Source: Thermomonas brevis (GTDB lineage: Bacteria; Pseudomonadota; Gammaproteobacteria; Xanthomonadales; Xanthomonadaceae). Taken from it: DNA of 64,000 bases. The DNA lies in the NCBI RefSeq assembly GCF_014395425.1, contig NZ_CP060711.1:3348001-3412000 (forward strand). Reading direction: 5' to 3'. The notes under the pieces are model-generated. The model was given only the letters and a program-made list of their open reading frames with translations, made no database searches and was not told the origin of the DNA. The position numbers were made by a program, and so were the translations under genes. Numbering within the stretch: the first letter of the stretch is position 1; every line of letters starts with the position of its first letter. Below are positions 16,576-25,894 of the stretch, one piece after another.

Positions 16576-17337
16576 ATGCACATGCTGAAAGACAAGGTCG
16601 CGCTGATCACCGGCGCCAGTTCCGGCATCGGTCACGCCACCGCCCGCCTGTTCGCGCGGCATGGGGCGCGGCTGGTGATCGCCGGGCGGGACGCGGCGCG
16701 GTTGGCCGCGCTCAAGGCGCAGATCGAAGAAGGCGGCGGGCAGGCGCTGGCGCTGGCCGGCGATGTCCGCGACGAAGCCCACGCGCGGGCGTTGGTGGAG
16801 GCCGCCGTCGATGCGTTCGACGGGCTGGACATCGCGTTCAACAATGCGGGCGACTTGGGGCCGATGGGCCCGACCTCGGAAGTCGCGCTGGAGGACTGGC
16901 GGCATGCGCTCGACGTGAACCTGACCGCCGCGTTCCTCGGCGCCAAGCATCAGTTGCCGGCGCTGGTGGAGCGGGGCGGTGGCGCGCTGATCTTCACCGG
17001 TACGTTCGTCGGCCACACGGTCGGGTTTTCCGGCATGGCCGCCTACGCCGCGAGCAAGGCCGGCGTGATCGGCCTGACCAAGGCGCTGGCGGCCGAGTAC
17101 GGCGGCCGGAACGTGCGGGTGAACGCGCTCCTGCCCGGCGGCACCGACACGCCGATGGGGCGGGCGGTGGCCGACAGCCCGGAAGCGGTCGCCCATGTCC
17201 GCAGCCTGCATGCGCTGGAACGGATGGCGACGCCGGAGGAAATCGCCGGCTCGGCGCTGTATCTGGCGTCCGACCTCGGTTCCTTCACCACGGGCGTGAC
17301 GCTGCTGGCGGATGGCGGCGTGTCGGTGAAGCGATGA
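16576..17337 (+). CDS. short-chain dehydrogenase/reductase (SDR)
   Basis: 253 residues from ATG at 16576. Classical SDR: cofactor motif TGASSGIG (residues 12-19), NNAG near 90, and catalytic YAASK near 158, with the usual C-terminal GSALYLASDLGSFTTGVTLLADGG. The Arg in AGRD after strand beta-2 favours NADP(H). It should oxidise or reduce an alcohol or ketone; the substrate is not shown. No partner gene is within an operon distance. Confidence 0.88.
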   Translation: MHMLKDKVALITGASSGIGHATARLFARHGARLVIAGRDAARLAALKAQIEEGGGQALALAGDVRDEAHARALVEAAVDAFDGLDIAFNNAGDLGPMGPTSEVALEDWRHALDVNLTAAFLGAKHQLPALVERGGGALIFTGTFVGHTVGFSGMAAYAASKAGVIGLTKALAAEYGGRNVRVNALLPGGTDTPMGRAVADSPEAVAHVRSLHALERMATPEEIAGSALYLASDLGSFTTGVTLLADGGVSVKR

Positions 17338-17438
17338 TGCGTTCCTGAACGGAACCGATGCGCGCGAGGGCGGCGCTTTGACGCGGCGCCCACCCGCCGG
17401 CTGCTATAGCGGAAACACCCCGAATGCAGGAGTGGGCC

Positions 17439-17969
17439 ATGTCCGACAATCCCGTGACCGGAGAGGTCTCCAACAGCAAGCTGGCGGCGGTGTTCCCGGC
17501 CAAGGCTTCCGCACAGGACGCGGCGGCGGATCTGGTGGAGCAGCTCGGCATCGCGCCTGCGCAGGTGAAGCTGATCACGCCGGGGACCACCGACGTCGAC
17601 ATCAAGCTGGAGCCGGAGGGCGGCAACATCTGGCGCACGATCGTGCTTGCGCACCTGAAGCTGTGCCTGCTGGGCGCGATCGTCGGCGGCTTGGTGTTCA
17701 TGGGAATGATGCTGGCGGACGTGCACTACGTCGAAACGTCGCCCCTGGCCGCAGGTGGCTGGTGGGTGCTGTATGGCGCGATCGGGGGCCTGTTCCTCGG
17801 CGGGCTGGTGGCGCTGCGCCCCGACCACGACCGCTACATCCAGGCGGTGCGCGAGGCCATCGCGGCCGGACGCAGCGCGGTTGTCGTGCATGCGCTGTCG
17901 GCGATGCAGCAGCGCGAGGCCGCGCGCTTCCTGGCCGCGCGCGGCGCGGAGGTGACGCGCACGCTGTAG
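17439..17969 (+). CDS. small inner-membrane protein of unknown function
   Basis: 176 residues from ATG at 17439 (MSDNPVTGEV). The N-terminal 75 residues are soluble and alpha/beta (KLAAVFPAKASAQDAAADLV, QVKLITPG), followed by two membrane helices (LCLLGAIVGGLVFMGMMLA; GGWWVLYGAIGGLFLGGLVA) and a C-terminal cytoplasmic domain resembling the first (AVVVHALSAMQQREAARFLA). The layout resembles the heat-shock/general-stress YflT-like folds flanking a two-helix membrane unit; this is a weak resemblance. Confidence 0.6.
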   Translation: MSDNPVTGEVSNSKLAAVFPAKASAQDAAADLVEQLGIAPAQVKLITPGTTDVDIKLEPEGGNIWRTIVLAHLKLCLLGAIVGGLVFMGMMLADVHYVETSPLAAGGWWVLYGAIGGLFLGGLVALRPDHDRYIQAVREAIAAGRSAVVVHALSAMQQREAARFLAARGAEVTRTL

Positions 17970-18139
17970 GCGGGGCCGGAGGGTGCGGCTTGCGGCTTTG
18001 ATCGCGCGGGGCCGGCTTTCCAGCGGCGGAACGGCTACTTGCGGTATGGTGGCACCCGCGTCCGACGGAGTTTGGCCGCTGTCGTCGGAGCGGGGAGAGC
18101 AGGGCACGGGAGTGGCGGCCGCATGCCGGAGAGACGGCG

Positions 18140-20341
18140 ATGAAATGTCCGCCCGCGTTGCCCGCGGAAAAGGAGCGGTTGCAGGCCCTGTCCGATTACG
18201 GATTGGGCGAGAACCGGCCGCTGCCCAGTTTGGATGCCGTGGTTCAACTCGCCGCGCGCTCGCTCGGAATGCCGATGGCGGCGGTCAACATGATCGGCAG
18301 CGACCACGTGTTCTTCGCCGCCAGCGCCGGCATCGAGCCCGGCGGCGAAGGCGTGGACATGGCGCGCGACGTGTCGTTCTGCGCGCACGCGATCACCCAG
18401 GACGGGGTGATGGTGGTGTCCGACGCCCGCCTCGACGAACGCTTCCACGACAACCCGCTGGTGACAGGATCGGCGGGATTGCGTTTCTACGCGGGCGTGC
18501 CGCTGCTGTCGCCGCAGGGGCATCCGCTGGGCGCGCTGTGCGTGCTCGACCAGCGCCCGCACCACGATTTCTCCGACGCCGACCGCCAGCACCTGCGCGA
18601 GCTGGCGAAGATCGCATCGGACCGGCTGGAGCTGCGCCGGATCGAGCTGTCGGCGAACGCGATGCGGCCGTTCGACGCCTACGCCCGCAACTCGCCGACC
18701 GCGGTGGCGTGGTTCGACGGCAGCGGCGCGATCGTGGCGTGGAACGATTCCGCCGCCACCCTGTTCGGCTACGAGCCGTCCGAGGGCATCGGCCGCCGCA
18801 TCGACGAGCTGCTGGCGGAGCCGGATCGCGCCGAGGTGAACGCGCTGATCGCGCGCGCCGCGCGGGCCGGCTCGGTGGACGGCCTGTCGATGCCGGAGCG
18901 CATCTGCGGCCTGCGCAAGGACGGCAGCGAATTCCTGCTCGGCATCGCGCTGTTCTGCTGGAACGAAAACGGGCGGCTGATGTTCAACGTGCATTTGCAG
19001 GACCGCACCGCGCGCCTGCTCAAGCAGGAGGAACTGCATCGCCTGGCCAGCACCGACATGCTCACCGGCCTGCCCAACCGCACCGGCCTGTACCGGCGCA
19101 TGGAATCCGCGCTGCTGGAATCCAGCGAGCTGGCCGTGCTGATGCTGGACCTGGACGGCTTCAAGGACGTGAACGACACGCTGGGACACGGCGCAGGCGA
19201 CGGCCTGCTGTGCGAGATCGCGCGCCGTCTGAAGCAGTGCATCGGCCCGGAGGACCTGGTGGCGCGGATGGGCGGCGACGAGTTCGCGATCCTGCTGGCC
19301 GGCGTCGGCGACAAACAGCAGGCGGTGGATCGGGCGCAGCGGCTCGTGGAGGTGGTCGCCGAGCCCGTCATGCTCGACGGCAGCGAGGTGCGGGTGGCGG
19401 CGTGCTGCGGCATCGCCATCGCGGGCGAGCACGGGCGCGAAGCGCTGGAGCTGGTGGGCGACGCCGACCTGGCGCTGTACCGGGCGAAAAAGGAGGGGCG
19501 TGGTCAGGTCTGCGTGTTCCTGCCGGCGCTGCGCGAGGAAGCCAACACGCGCCGCCTGCTGGGCACCGAACTGCATCGCGCGGTGAGCGAAGGCGAGTTC
19601 GTGCTGTTCTACCAGCCGCAGGTCCGCCTGAGCGACGGCGCGCTGGTCGGCGCCGAGGCGCTGATCCGCTGGCTGCATCCGCAGCAGGGCCTGCTGTCGC
19701 CGGCTGCCTTCCTGCCGGCGCTGGAAACCGGATCGCTGGCCGCCGCGGTCGGCGCCTGGGTACTGGACGAAGCCTGTGCGCAGGCCGCCTACTGGCGCGC
19801 GCGCGGCGCGCCGGACCTGCGCATCGGCGTGAACCTGTTCGCCGCGCAGCTGCGCCTCAACGACCTGATCGCCGACGTGCTGTCCGCGCTGCGCCGGCAT
19901 GGCCTGCCGCCCTCCGCGCTGGAGCTGGAGGTGACGGAAAACATCGTGCTGGACAACGACGACCTGGTGCTCGACACGTTGGCCGGGTTGCGGCAGGCCG
20001 GTGTCGGCATCGCGTTCGACGATTTCGGCACCGGCTATGCCTCACTCAGCCTGCTGAAGAAATACCCGCTGACCCGGCTGAAGATCGACCGCTCCTTCGT
20101 CAAGCACGTGCACGAGTCGGACCGCGACGCCTCGGTGGTGCGGGCGATCGTGGACATGACCCGCAGCTTCGGCCTGGACACCATCGCCGAGGGCATCGAA
20201 AACGAACGCCAGCGCGACCGCCTCTACCGGATGGGATGCCAGGAAGGGCAGGGCTATCTGTTCAGCCAGCCGCTGCCGGCGCTGGTGTTCAGCGACGCGT
20301 ACGGGATCGGCGATGGCAGGCCGCTGGCGATCCGGGCCTAG
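18140..20341 (+). CDS. GAF-PAS-GGDEF-EAL c-di-GMP enzyme
   Basis: 733 residues. GAF domain about 25-165 (SFCAHAITQDGVMVVSDARLDERF), PAS about 175-295, GGDEF about 300-460 with intact MGGDEF at 378, and EAL about 470-720 with GAEALIRW near 505, EVTEN, DDFGTGYASL and GCQEGQGYLFSQP. Both active sites look complete, so it could make and degrade c-di-GMP. The inhibitory RxxD site is absent (GPED). No membrane span or signal peptide, so it senses a cytoplasmic signal. It ends 97 bases before a convergent gene. Confidence 0.93.
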   Translation: MKCPPALPAEKERLQALSDYGLGENRPLPSLDAVVQLAARSLGMPMAAVNMIGSDHVFFAASAGIEPGGEGVDMARDVSFCAHAITQDGVMVVSDARLDERFHDNPLVTGSAGLRFYAGVPLLSPQGHPLGALCVLDQRPHHDFSDADRQHLRELAKIASDRLELRRIELSANAMRPFDAYARNSPTAVAWFDGSGAIVAWNDSAATLFGYEPSEGIGRRIDELLAEPDRAEVNALIARAARAGSVDGLSMPERICGLRKDGSEFLLGIALFCWNENGRLMFNVHLQDRTARLLKQEELHRLASTDMLTGLPNRTGLYRRMESALLESSELAVLMLDLDGFKDVNDTLGHGAGDGLLCEIARRLKQCIGPEDLVARMGGDEFAILLAGVGDKQQAVDRAQRLVEVVAEPVMLDGSEVRVAACCGIAIAGEHGREALELVGDADLALYRAKKEGRGQVCVFLPALREEANTRRLLGTELHRAVSEGEFVLFYQPQVRLSDGALVGAEALIRWLHPQQGLLSPAAFLPALETGSLAAAVGAWVLDEACAQAAYWRARGAPDLRIGVNLFAAQLRLNDLIADVLSALRRHGLPPSALELEVTENIVLDNDDLVLDTLAGLRQAGVGIAFDDFGTGYASLSLLKKYPLTRLKIDRSFVKHVHESDRDASVVRAIVDMTRSFGLDTIAEGIENERQRDRLYRMGCQEGQGYLFSQPLPALVFSDAYGIGDGRPLAIRA

Positions 20342-20437
20342 ACGCGGGTTTCGGGAAACGAACTGCCTCCCATGCGATGGAAAGGCGGCGAAGCCGAGCC
20401 GTCGCGCGCGATCGCGAAATCGTTCGCCGGCGCGGCG

Positions 20438-20704
20438 TCAGGACGAATCGCCGCCGCTGCGCACCCGCTCCACCCGCTGCCGGTACGCGCGCAGGTTGTC
20501 GCCGCGGATCCGGGTTTCCCGCGTGCCCGTCACTTCGTCCACTTTCCGGTCGGAGCCGGTCACGGGCTTGGCCTCGACCTCGGTCTCGCGCTCGAACGCG
20601 TGCGACTTGTCGGTGTTGCGGTAGTACCGGTACAGCGCCCAGTACAGGCCGGTGGCGCCGGCCGGGCCGAGCAGCAGCAACCAGAGTCCGCCGTCGTCGC
20701 TCAT
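20438..20704 (-). CDS. small membrane protein downstream of the zinc-ribbon gene
   Basis: 88 residues from ATG at 20704, whose last base overlaps the first base of the zinc-ribbon gene's stop codon, so translation is coupled. One membrane span (GGLWLLLLGPAGATGLYWALY) is followed by a charged cytoplasmic tail (DKSHAFERETEVEAK). It is the third gene of an SPFH, zinc-ribbon and membrane cluster and is probably the membrane anchor or partner of the other two. No family recognised. Confidence 0.7.
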   Translation of the reverse strand: MSDDGGLWLLLLGPAGATGLYWALYRYYRNTDKSHAFERETEVEAKPVTGSDRKVDEVTGTRETRIRGDNLRAYRQRVERVRSGGDSS

Positions 20705-22020
20705 CACTGATTCCCCACGATCCAGAGTGCGATGCCTTCGAGGAAGGTGCCCGCGGTGAGCGCGGCGGCGAGCAGCTTCCACTGCTGCACCGGCACGCTG
20801 CCCATGGTTTCGCCGGTGCGGCCGTTCACCGCGATGTAGTGCAGCATGCCGCCGTTGCCGCCCGGCTGGTGGTACGAGTACAGCCAGACCGGCAGGTACA
20901 TGGACACCCAGCGCGAGCCGTGCACGTCGATGCGTTCCTGCTCCCAGCGCACCCCGCGGTCGTAGCGGTTCGCCGAGGCCTCCACCTGGGCGCGGGCGAT
21001 GGACAGCAGCTGATCCTCCATGCGCGGCAGCAGGGCTTCGACGTTGTTGTCGCGCTTCTCCGAGCTGTAGCCGGACAGGTAGGAGGCGTTCCACTTCACC
21101 GCGTTCTTGGTATCGAACGGCAGGATGGCGTTGATGATGTTGTTGGTGTTGACGCGCGTGTCCAGGTTGCCGCGTGCGGTGGAGGATTCCAGCGGCAGGT
21201 CGTCCACGGTGAAGTCCACGTGCCGTTCCACGCGGTACACGTCGGCGTCGTAATAGGTCTGCTTCTTGTCGCCTTCGCCGCGGGTGTAGCGGCGCGTCTC
21301 GATCTCGCCGTGGCCGCCCACGTCGGCGCTCGCGTTGGCGTCGACGATCATGTAGGGCAGGTACACGCCGACCACGTTCTCCGGCGTGAACTGTTCCTTG
21401 AATGCCTTCAACGCGAAGAACTTCCGCTTGTCCACGAACTGGCGGATGCGCGCGACCGCATCGTCCTTCTTGACATGGAACGGCAGCACCGCGTCGGGCA
21501 CGGCGCCGTTGGCGATCTGCTCGTTGACGCCGAACACATGCCGGCACCAGTGGCAGCGCGCGGTCATCGCGTTGCCGGTGTTGACCGTGACCTCGGCGCC
21601 GCAGCCGGCGCATTTGAAGGTCATCAGCGCGGCGGCATCGGCGGCGATGTCGCGGGCACCGGAGGCGATCACCGTGCCCCGGAGCTGGTCGATGCCGGCG
21701 CCCAGCCCGAACTCCTCTTCCACCCGCTGGCCGTGCCACTCGTGGCGGCAGTACAGGCAGACCAGCAGGTCGGTGCCCGGACGCTGCTTGATCTCCGTCG
21801 AGCCGCACTTCGGGCAGCGGTTGAGGCCGTCCTTCAATTCCCTGGACGCGGTGTCGATGGCGACCGGGTCGGGCTTCAGCAGCTCGTCGCGGATCGGCGG
21901 GGGCAGGGTGGACGGATCGACGCTCAGCTCGCCCGGCAGCGGCGGCACGTCCTGCGGCGACCCCGGGCCCAAGGCGGGAGGCGCCGGCGGCACCGGCGGA
22001 GGCGTGTTGGCGTTCGGCAT
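20704..22020 (-). CDS. TFIIB-type zinc-ribbon protein with C-terminal membrane segment
   Basis: 438 residues from ATG at 22020. A Pro-rich N terminus is followed by two zinc ribbons: CPKCG...CLYC (about 53-75) and CAGCG...CHWC (about 115-138). The middle is an unclassified beta-rich domain; the C-terminus (LLAAALTAGTFLEGIALWIV) is a membrane helix. It resembles the B. subtilis YdjG-like zinc-ribbon proteins encoded beside SPFH proteins (YdjI) in membrane-stress operons. The gene lies 20 bases after the SPFH gene and overlaps the small membrane gene by one base. Confidence 0.75.
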   Translation of the reverse strand: MPNANTPPPVPPAPPALGPGSPQDVPPLPGELSVDPSTLPPPIRDELLKPDPVAIDTASRELKDGLNRCPKCGSTEIKQRPGTDLLVCLYCRHEWHGQRVEEEFGLGAGIDQLRGTVIASGARDIAADAAALMTFKCAGCGAEVTVNTGNAMTARCHWCRHVFGVNEQIANGAVPDAVLPFHVKKDDAVARIRQFVDKRKFFALKAFKEQFTPENVVGVYLPYMIVDANASADVGGHGEIETRRYTRGEGDKKQTYYDADVYRVERHVDFTVDDLPLESSTARGNLDTRVNTNNIINAILPFDTKNAVKWNASYLSGYSSEKRDNNVEALLPRMEDQLLSIARAQVEASANRYDRGVRWEQERIDVHGSRWVSMYLPVWLYSYHQPGGNGGMLHYIAVNGRTGETMGSVPVQQWKLLAAALTAGTFLEGIALWIVGNQ

Positions 22021-22040
22021 GGGCGTGGTGCGGCCGCGGC

Positions 22041-23192
22041 TTACAGGCCCAGCGCCTTGGCCTTGAGCGCGTCGTAGTCCTGCTGGGTGATCAGGCCGAG
22101 GTCGAGCATCTCCTTGGCTTTCTTCAGCTTCGCCACCGGATCGTCCGCCGCCGGCGCCGCGGGGGCGGTCGGCTGCTGCAACCCGCCGATGCCGCCCATC
22201 ATGCCGCTGGCCATGCCGATGCCCATCATCCCCGCCGCGCCGCCGTTCTCGCCGGCCGACTGGATGCCCTGGGCGACGCTGGCCTGCAGGTTGGAGTTGC
22301 CGCGCGCGCCGGACAGCGCGTCGGCGCGCTGCACGGTCTTGAGCAGTTCGCGGGTGTTGGCGTCGTATTCGATGGAGACGATGGCGGTCTTGACGATGGC
22401 CAAGCCGCGATCCGACTTCCACTGGTAGGCGTTCTCGACCGCATCGGAAAGGCTCTTCGCGAAGCCCACCGAATCCTGCTGGATCTTGGTGATGCGGTTG
22501 CCCTTGGACGGATCGTTCGTGTACAGGCTGAAGGCCGGCGCCAGCGAGCCGACCACCTCGTTGAACAGCTGGCTGGCGGCGACGTTGTCGAGGTCGGTGA
22601 AGTCGAACACCTGGCCCGGCTGCAGGTAGCTGGCCGGCACGAAGTTCTTCACGAACAGGATCGGGTCGACGATCTTCAGCGTGTACGAGCCGCGCGTGAC
22701 CGCGCCGACCTGGGTGTTGAGGAAGCCGTCGTCCCAGTAGATTTCCGACTGGGTGCCGAAGCGGTTGTCCGGCAGTTCCTTCAGCGAGACGAAGAACGCC
22801 AGCTGCTGCGAGCCCGGCTGGCCGCCGAACTTGAAGCGCTCCCAGCTCTGGGTGATGAGCGAGCTGACCAGGCCGTCGCCCGCGAAGATCGACTTCGAGT
22901 TGACGTCGTCCGAACGCCATTCGTAGCCGCCCGGTTCCGCGGCGAAGCCGGTGATCTTGCCGTCCTGCATCAGCAGCAGGCCGTAGCCTTCCGGCACCAC
23001 GATCTTCGAGCCGTTGCTGATGATGTTCGATGAGCCGTGGGTGTTGGAGCCGCGTCCGGCATTGGTGCCGCGCGGCACCGCGGCGAACAGCGCCGCAGTC
23101 GGCGGCAGGCCGTCCGGCACCGTGTAGAAGTCCTTCCACTGGTCGCCCAGCGCACCGCCGACCGCGCCCACCACTGCCTGCACAAGACCCAT
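22041..23192 (-). CDS. SPFH-domain protein with C-terminal SHOCT domain
   Basis: 383 residues from ATG at 23192 (MGLVQAVVGAVGGALGDQW). An SPFH/virion-core-like domain covers about 20-300 (KIVVPEGYGLLLMQDGKI, GSYTLKIVDPILFVKNF). A Gly/Met linker (MMGIGMASGMMGGIGG) leads to a SHOCT oligomerisation motif (KLKKAKEMLDLGLITQQDYDALK). YdjI of B. subtilis has this SPFH type and works with a zinc-ribbon partner at the membrane. Here the zinc-ribbon gene follows after 20 bases, which supports the same arrangement. Regulation is not visible. Confidence 0.85.
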   Translation of the reverse strand: MGLVQAVVGAVGGALGDQWKDFYTVPDGLPPTAALFAAVPRGTNAGRGSNTHGSSNIISNGSKIVVPEGYGLLLMQDGKITGFAAEPGGYEWRSDDVNSKSIFAGDGLVSSLITQSWERFKFGGQPGSQQLAFFVSLKELPDNRFGTQSEIYWDDGFLNTQVGAVTRGSYTLKIVDPILFVKNFVPASYLQPGQVFDFTDLDNVAASQLFNEVVGSLAPAFSLYTNDPSKGNRITKIQQDSVGFAKSLSDAVENAYQWKSDRGLAIVKTAIVSIEYDANTRELLKTVQRADALSGARGNSNLQASVAQGIQSAGENGGAAGMMGIGMASGMMGGIGGLQQPTAPAAPAADDPVAKLKKAKEMLDLGLITQQDYDALKAKALGL

Positions 23193-23399
23193 GACATTTC
23201 CCTGTGGTTCGTGGCCGGGCACCGTGCCCGGCAAGCCCGGCAACTATACATCCGCGGACGGAGGCCTTTCCGGCGGCGGAGCGCGCGGGAACACCACCGC
23301 ATGCGCGGTTGCCGGCGCGTCGCGGAATCGCCGTCCGCCCGTCGCTCCGACCCGTTTCTTGTTGGGATTGCGTTGCGGGATGCGACGGTCCGATCGCGA

Positions 23400-24080
23400 T
23401 TACGCGGCGGACGCCTTTTCCGTTTCCCGATAGGCGCCGGCGGCGTGCGCGAGCCGCCGCTGGCGGCTGCCGTCGTCGCCTGCGGACGCGTGCGCCTGCG
23501 CCCTGTCCTGCTGCTGGAGTTCGCTTTGCGCCTGGTGCATGGCCCGTGCGGCCTGGGCCGCCACGCGCCTGTCCTGCGGCGAGGGCTCGGCGGGCGCCAG
23601 CGCCGCCTGCTGGAGGATGCGCATCTTGGCGATGGTGTCTTCGGGCTTGCCGGGAATCGGCGACGTGTCCACCGACACTTCGCCGCCGGTGGCGTAGCGC
23701 TTGCCGTCCGGACCGCGGGTGAACGTGAAGCTGGCGCTGCCCGTGTAGGCGCCGCCGGCGCCCTGGTGCGCGGCTTCGTGCTGGCGGACTTCGGTGTCCC
23801 GCGCCTTCAGTCTGTCCAGTTCGACCAGCTGTTCCGCCGTCAGGCCTCCGGCGATCTGCCCGCGCGCGGCCGATGCGCCCGTGGAGCGGCCGGAGGCTTG
23901 CGGCGTGCCGCTGGTGTCTGCCCGTTCGCCCGACGGGCGCGCATGCGCCGAGGTGGCGCCATCGCCGGAATGCGGTGGCTGCGCGCCCGGACCCGACGCG
24001 CCCTGCGAGGCCGCGTTTTGCGCCGGCAGGCGAAGCCGCGCGCTGGGAAACGATGCGGAACCGATGCCGGAGACGGACAT
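23400..24080 (-). CDS. SprA-family putative metalloprotease
   Basis: 226 residues. The first 80 residues are low-complexity (Ser/Ala/Gly/Pro). Residues about 88-150 carry the SprA-type signature [19 protein letters not shown] followed by [21 protein letters not shown], including HEAAH (HExxH), a zinc-peptidase motif. Family members are uncharacterised. No classical signal peptide is visible. It is upstream of the SPFH gene in the same direction with a 207-base gap, and divergent from bacterioferritin. Confidence 0.8.
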   Translation of the reverse strand: MSVSGIGSASFPSARLRLPAQNAASQGASGPGAQPPHSGDGATSAHARPSGERADTSGTPQASGRSTGASAARGQIAGGLTAEQLVELDRLKARDTEVRQHEAAHQGAGGAYTGSASFTFTRGPDGKRYATGGEVSVDTSPIPGKPEDTIAKMRILQQAALAPAEPSPQDRRVAAQAARAMHQAQSELQQQDRAQAHASAGDDGSRQRRLAHAAGAYRETEKASAA

Positions 24081-24336
24081 GGCAGTTCACCTGTGCGTCG
24101 CGCCGGCAAGGACATGCCGGCCTGCCGCGCAGTGTGGACCCGAACGCGCGTGGGAGACAAATCCGGGGACCGGATCGAGCGGCACGCGCCGTCGCCGTTC
24201 CGCTATACCCGGTTGCCCGGCTTCGACATCCATGGGCCGCCACGGGGGATGCGAAAGGAAACCGCACGCATTCGCGTCCCGTCATGACGCTGCGGGTTCG
24301 GGCACACTGCCGCCGTTTCCGCAGCGAGCCATTGCC

Positions 24337-24822
24337 ATGAAAGGCCATCCCGAAGTCGTCGATTACCTGAAATTCCTGCTGCGCGGGGAACTGGCCGCGC
24401 GCGACCAGTACTTCATCCATTCGCGCCGCTACGACGACCTGGGCCTGCACGTGCTGCACCAGCGGATGCACCACGAGATGGAGGAGGAGACCCAGCACGC
24501 CGACGCGCTGCTGAAGCGCATCCTGTTCCTGGAAGGCACGCCGGACATGAACCCGGACGCGTTCGAGCCGGGCATCGACGTGGAGGACATGCTGCAGCGC
24601 GACCTGAAGACCGAATACGCGGTGCGCGCCCACCTGGCCGAAGGCGTGGCGCTGTGCGAGCGGCATGGCGACTACGTCAGCCGCGACATGCTGGTGTCGC
24701 AGCTGGTGGATACCGAGGAAGACCATGCGCACTGGCTGGAGCAGCAGCTGCGTCTGATCCGCATGCTCGGCCTGCCGCTGTACCTGCAGCGCCAGATGGG
24801 CGAAGCCAAGGGCGGCGAATAA
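24337..24822 (+). CDS. bacterioferritin-like protein lacking the haem-ligand methionine
   Basis: 161 residues, starting [15 protein letters not shown]. The ferroxidase ligands are all present in E. coli Bfr numbering: E18, E51 and H54 (MEEETQH), E94 in DLKTEYAVR, and E127 and H130 in DTEEDH. Position 52, which is Met and the haem ligand in Bfr, is Thr (E51-T52-Q53-H54). So the iron-oxidising centre should work but haem binding between subunits should not. It may be a haem-free subunit that pairs with a canonical Bfr elsewhere. It stores or detoxifies iron in the cytoplasm. Confidence 0.88.
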   Translation: MKGHPEVVDYLKFLLRGELAARDQYFIHSRRYDDLGLHVLHQRMHHEMEEETQHADALLKRILFLEGTPDMNPDAFEPGIDVEDMLQRDLKTEYAVRAHLAEGVALCERHGDYVSRDMLVSQLVDTEEDHAHWLEQQLRLIRMLGLPLYLQRQMGEAKGGE

Positions 24823-24878
24823 GCCGGCTGCCGATCGCGCATGGCGGCCGATTCGGGCAAATAACGGCGACGCGGCCG

Positions 24879-25787
24879 TCAGGCGCTCGCCGACGCCATC
24901 GCAAGCTGCGGATCGGACTGCACGAACGCCTGCAGGTGATCCACCAGCGCGCGCACCCGCGCCGGCAGGTAGCGCTGCTGCGACCACACCGCGAACAGCG
25001 TCCGCCGCTGCGGCGTCCAGCCTTCCAGCACGGTGGTCAGCGTGCCGCGGGCGATGGCGTCGCGGGCGAGGGTGTTCGGGCACAGCAGGATGCCGAGTCC
25101 CGCTTCGGCCGCGGCCACCGCCAGCCGCATTTCGTCGACGCGCAGCCGCGCCTGCGGGCGCAGCGTGGTGTCCGCGCCGCTGGCCGGATCGCGCAGCGGC
25201 CACGCCAGCAGCGGCGCGGTGACGATGGCGTCGTGTCCGGCCAGGTCGCGCGCGTGCATCGGCGTGCCGCGCCGCGCGAGGTAGGCGGGCGATGCGACCA
25301 GGTGCACGCCGATTTCGCCGAGCCGCTTCTGGGTCAGCAGCGAATCGTCCTGCGCGCCGACGCGGATCGCGAGGTCCGCGCCGCTGCCCACCAGATCCTG
25401 CACGGCATTGCTGAGCTGGAGCTCCAGGCTCACCTCGGGATGCGCGTCGAGGAAGCCCGTCCACGCCGCCGTCAGCGGCCCGCTCGCCAGGTTCACCGGC
25501 GCCAGCACGCGGATGTGGCCGGCGACGCGGCGCAGGTTGGCGTCGAGCGATTGCGTGGCCTGGGTCAGCGCGTGCACCAGCGGCCGGCATTGCTCGTAGT
25601 ACTGCAACCCCTCGGCGGTGGGTTGCAGGCGGCGGGCGCTCCGGTGCAGCAGCCGGCAGCCCAGCTCCTGCTCCAGCGTTTGCAGGCGCCGCGTCACGGT
25701 GGCGGCGGGCAGGCCGAGGCGCTCGGCGGCGGCGCCGAGGCTGCCGGCTTCGACGATGGAGACGAACAGGGCGATCGCGTCGAACAT
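24879..25787 (-). CDS. LysR-family transcriptional regulator
   Basis: 302 residues. N-terminal winged HTH (residues about 1-60: FVSIVEAGSLGAAAERLGLPAATVTRRLQTLE), then the periplasmic-binding-like LysR effector domain (HIRVLAPVNLASGPLTAAWT, ADLAIRVGAQDDSLLTQKRL). The usual length. It is divergent from the DUF2798 gene (start 25895), so it probably controls that gene and itself from the AT-rich gap. Confidence 0.9.
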   Translation of the reverse strand: MFDAIALFVSIVEAGSLGAAAERLGLPAATVTRRLQTLEQELGCRLLHRSARRLQPTAEGLQYYEQCRPLVHALTQATQSLDANLRRVAGHIRVLAPVNLASGPLTAAWTGFLDAHPEVSLELQLSNAVQDLVGSGADLAIRVGAQDDSLLTQKRLGEIGVHLVASPAYLARRGTPMHARDLAGHDAIVTAPLLAWPLRDPASGADTTLRPQARLRVDEMRLAVAAAEAGLGILLCPNTLARDAIARGTLTTVLEGWTPQRRTLFAVWSQQRYLPARVRALVDHLQAFVQSDPQLAMASASA

Positions 25788-25894
25788 GGCCGATCCATGA
25801 TTGCGTTTTCGCGAATCATAGATTGAATTTATGGATCTGGTTCCGGATGTGGTGTGTATCTAGCCTGTGCGCGTCCCGACACGGAGCTTCCGCC
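25788..25894. promoter_or_regulatory. divergent LysR/DUF2798 control region
   Basis: The 107-base gap between divergent starts includes the AT-rich CGCGAATCATAGATTGAATT near 25810-25829, with ATAGATTGAATTTAT as a partial inverted repeat. This fits the T-N11-A sites used by LysR proteins. The exact operator is not determined. Confidence 0.4.

Noticed and set aside
17983..22077. Very long plus-strand open frame (1364 codons) across the GGDEF-EAL gene and the SPFH cluster
   Set aside because: It is in the wrong frame of real genes with clear domains, is Arg/Gly/Ala-rich throughout and has no recognised motif; GC-rich third positions remove stop codons.
20704..25590. 1628-codon minus-strand frame fusing zinc-ribbon, SPFH antisense and LysR regions
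   Set aside because: Only its last 438 codons (zinc-ribbon protein, from 22020) are real. The rest crosses other genes in shadow frames.
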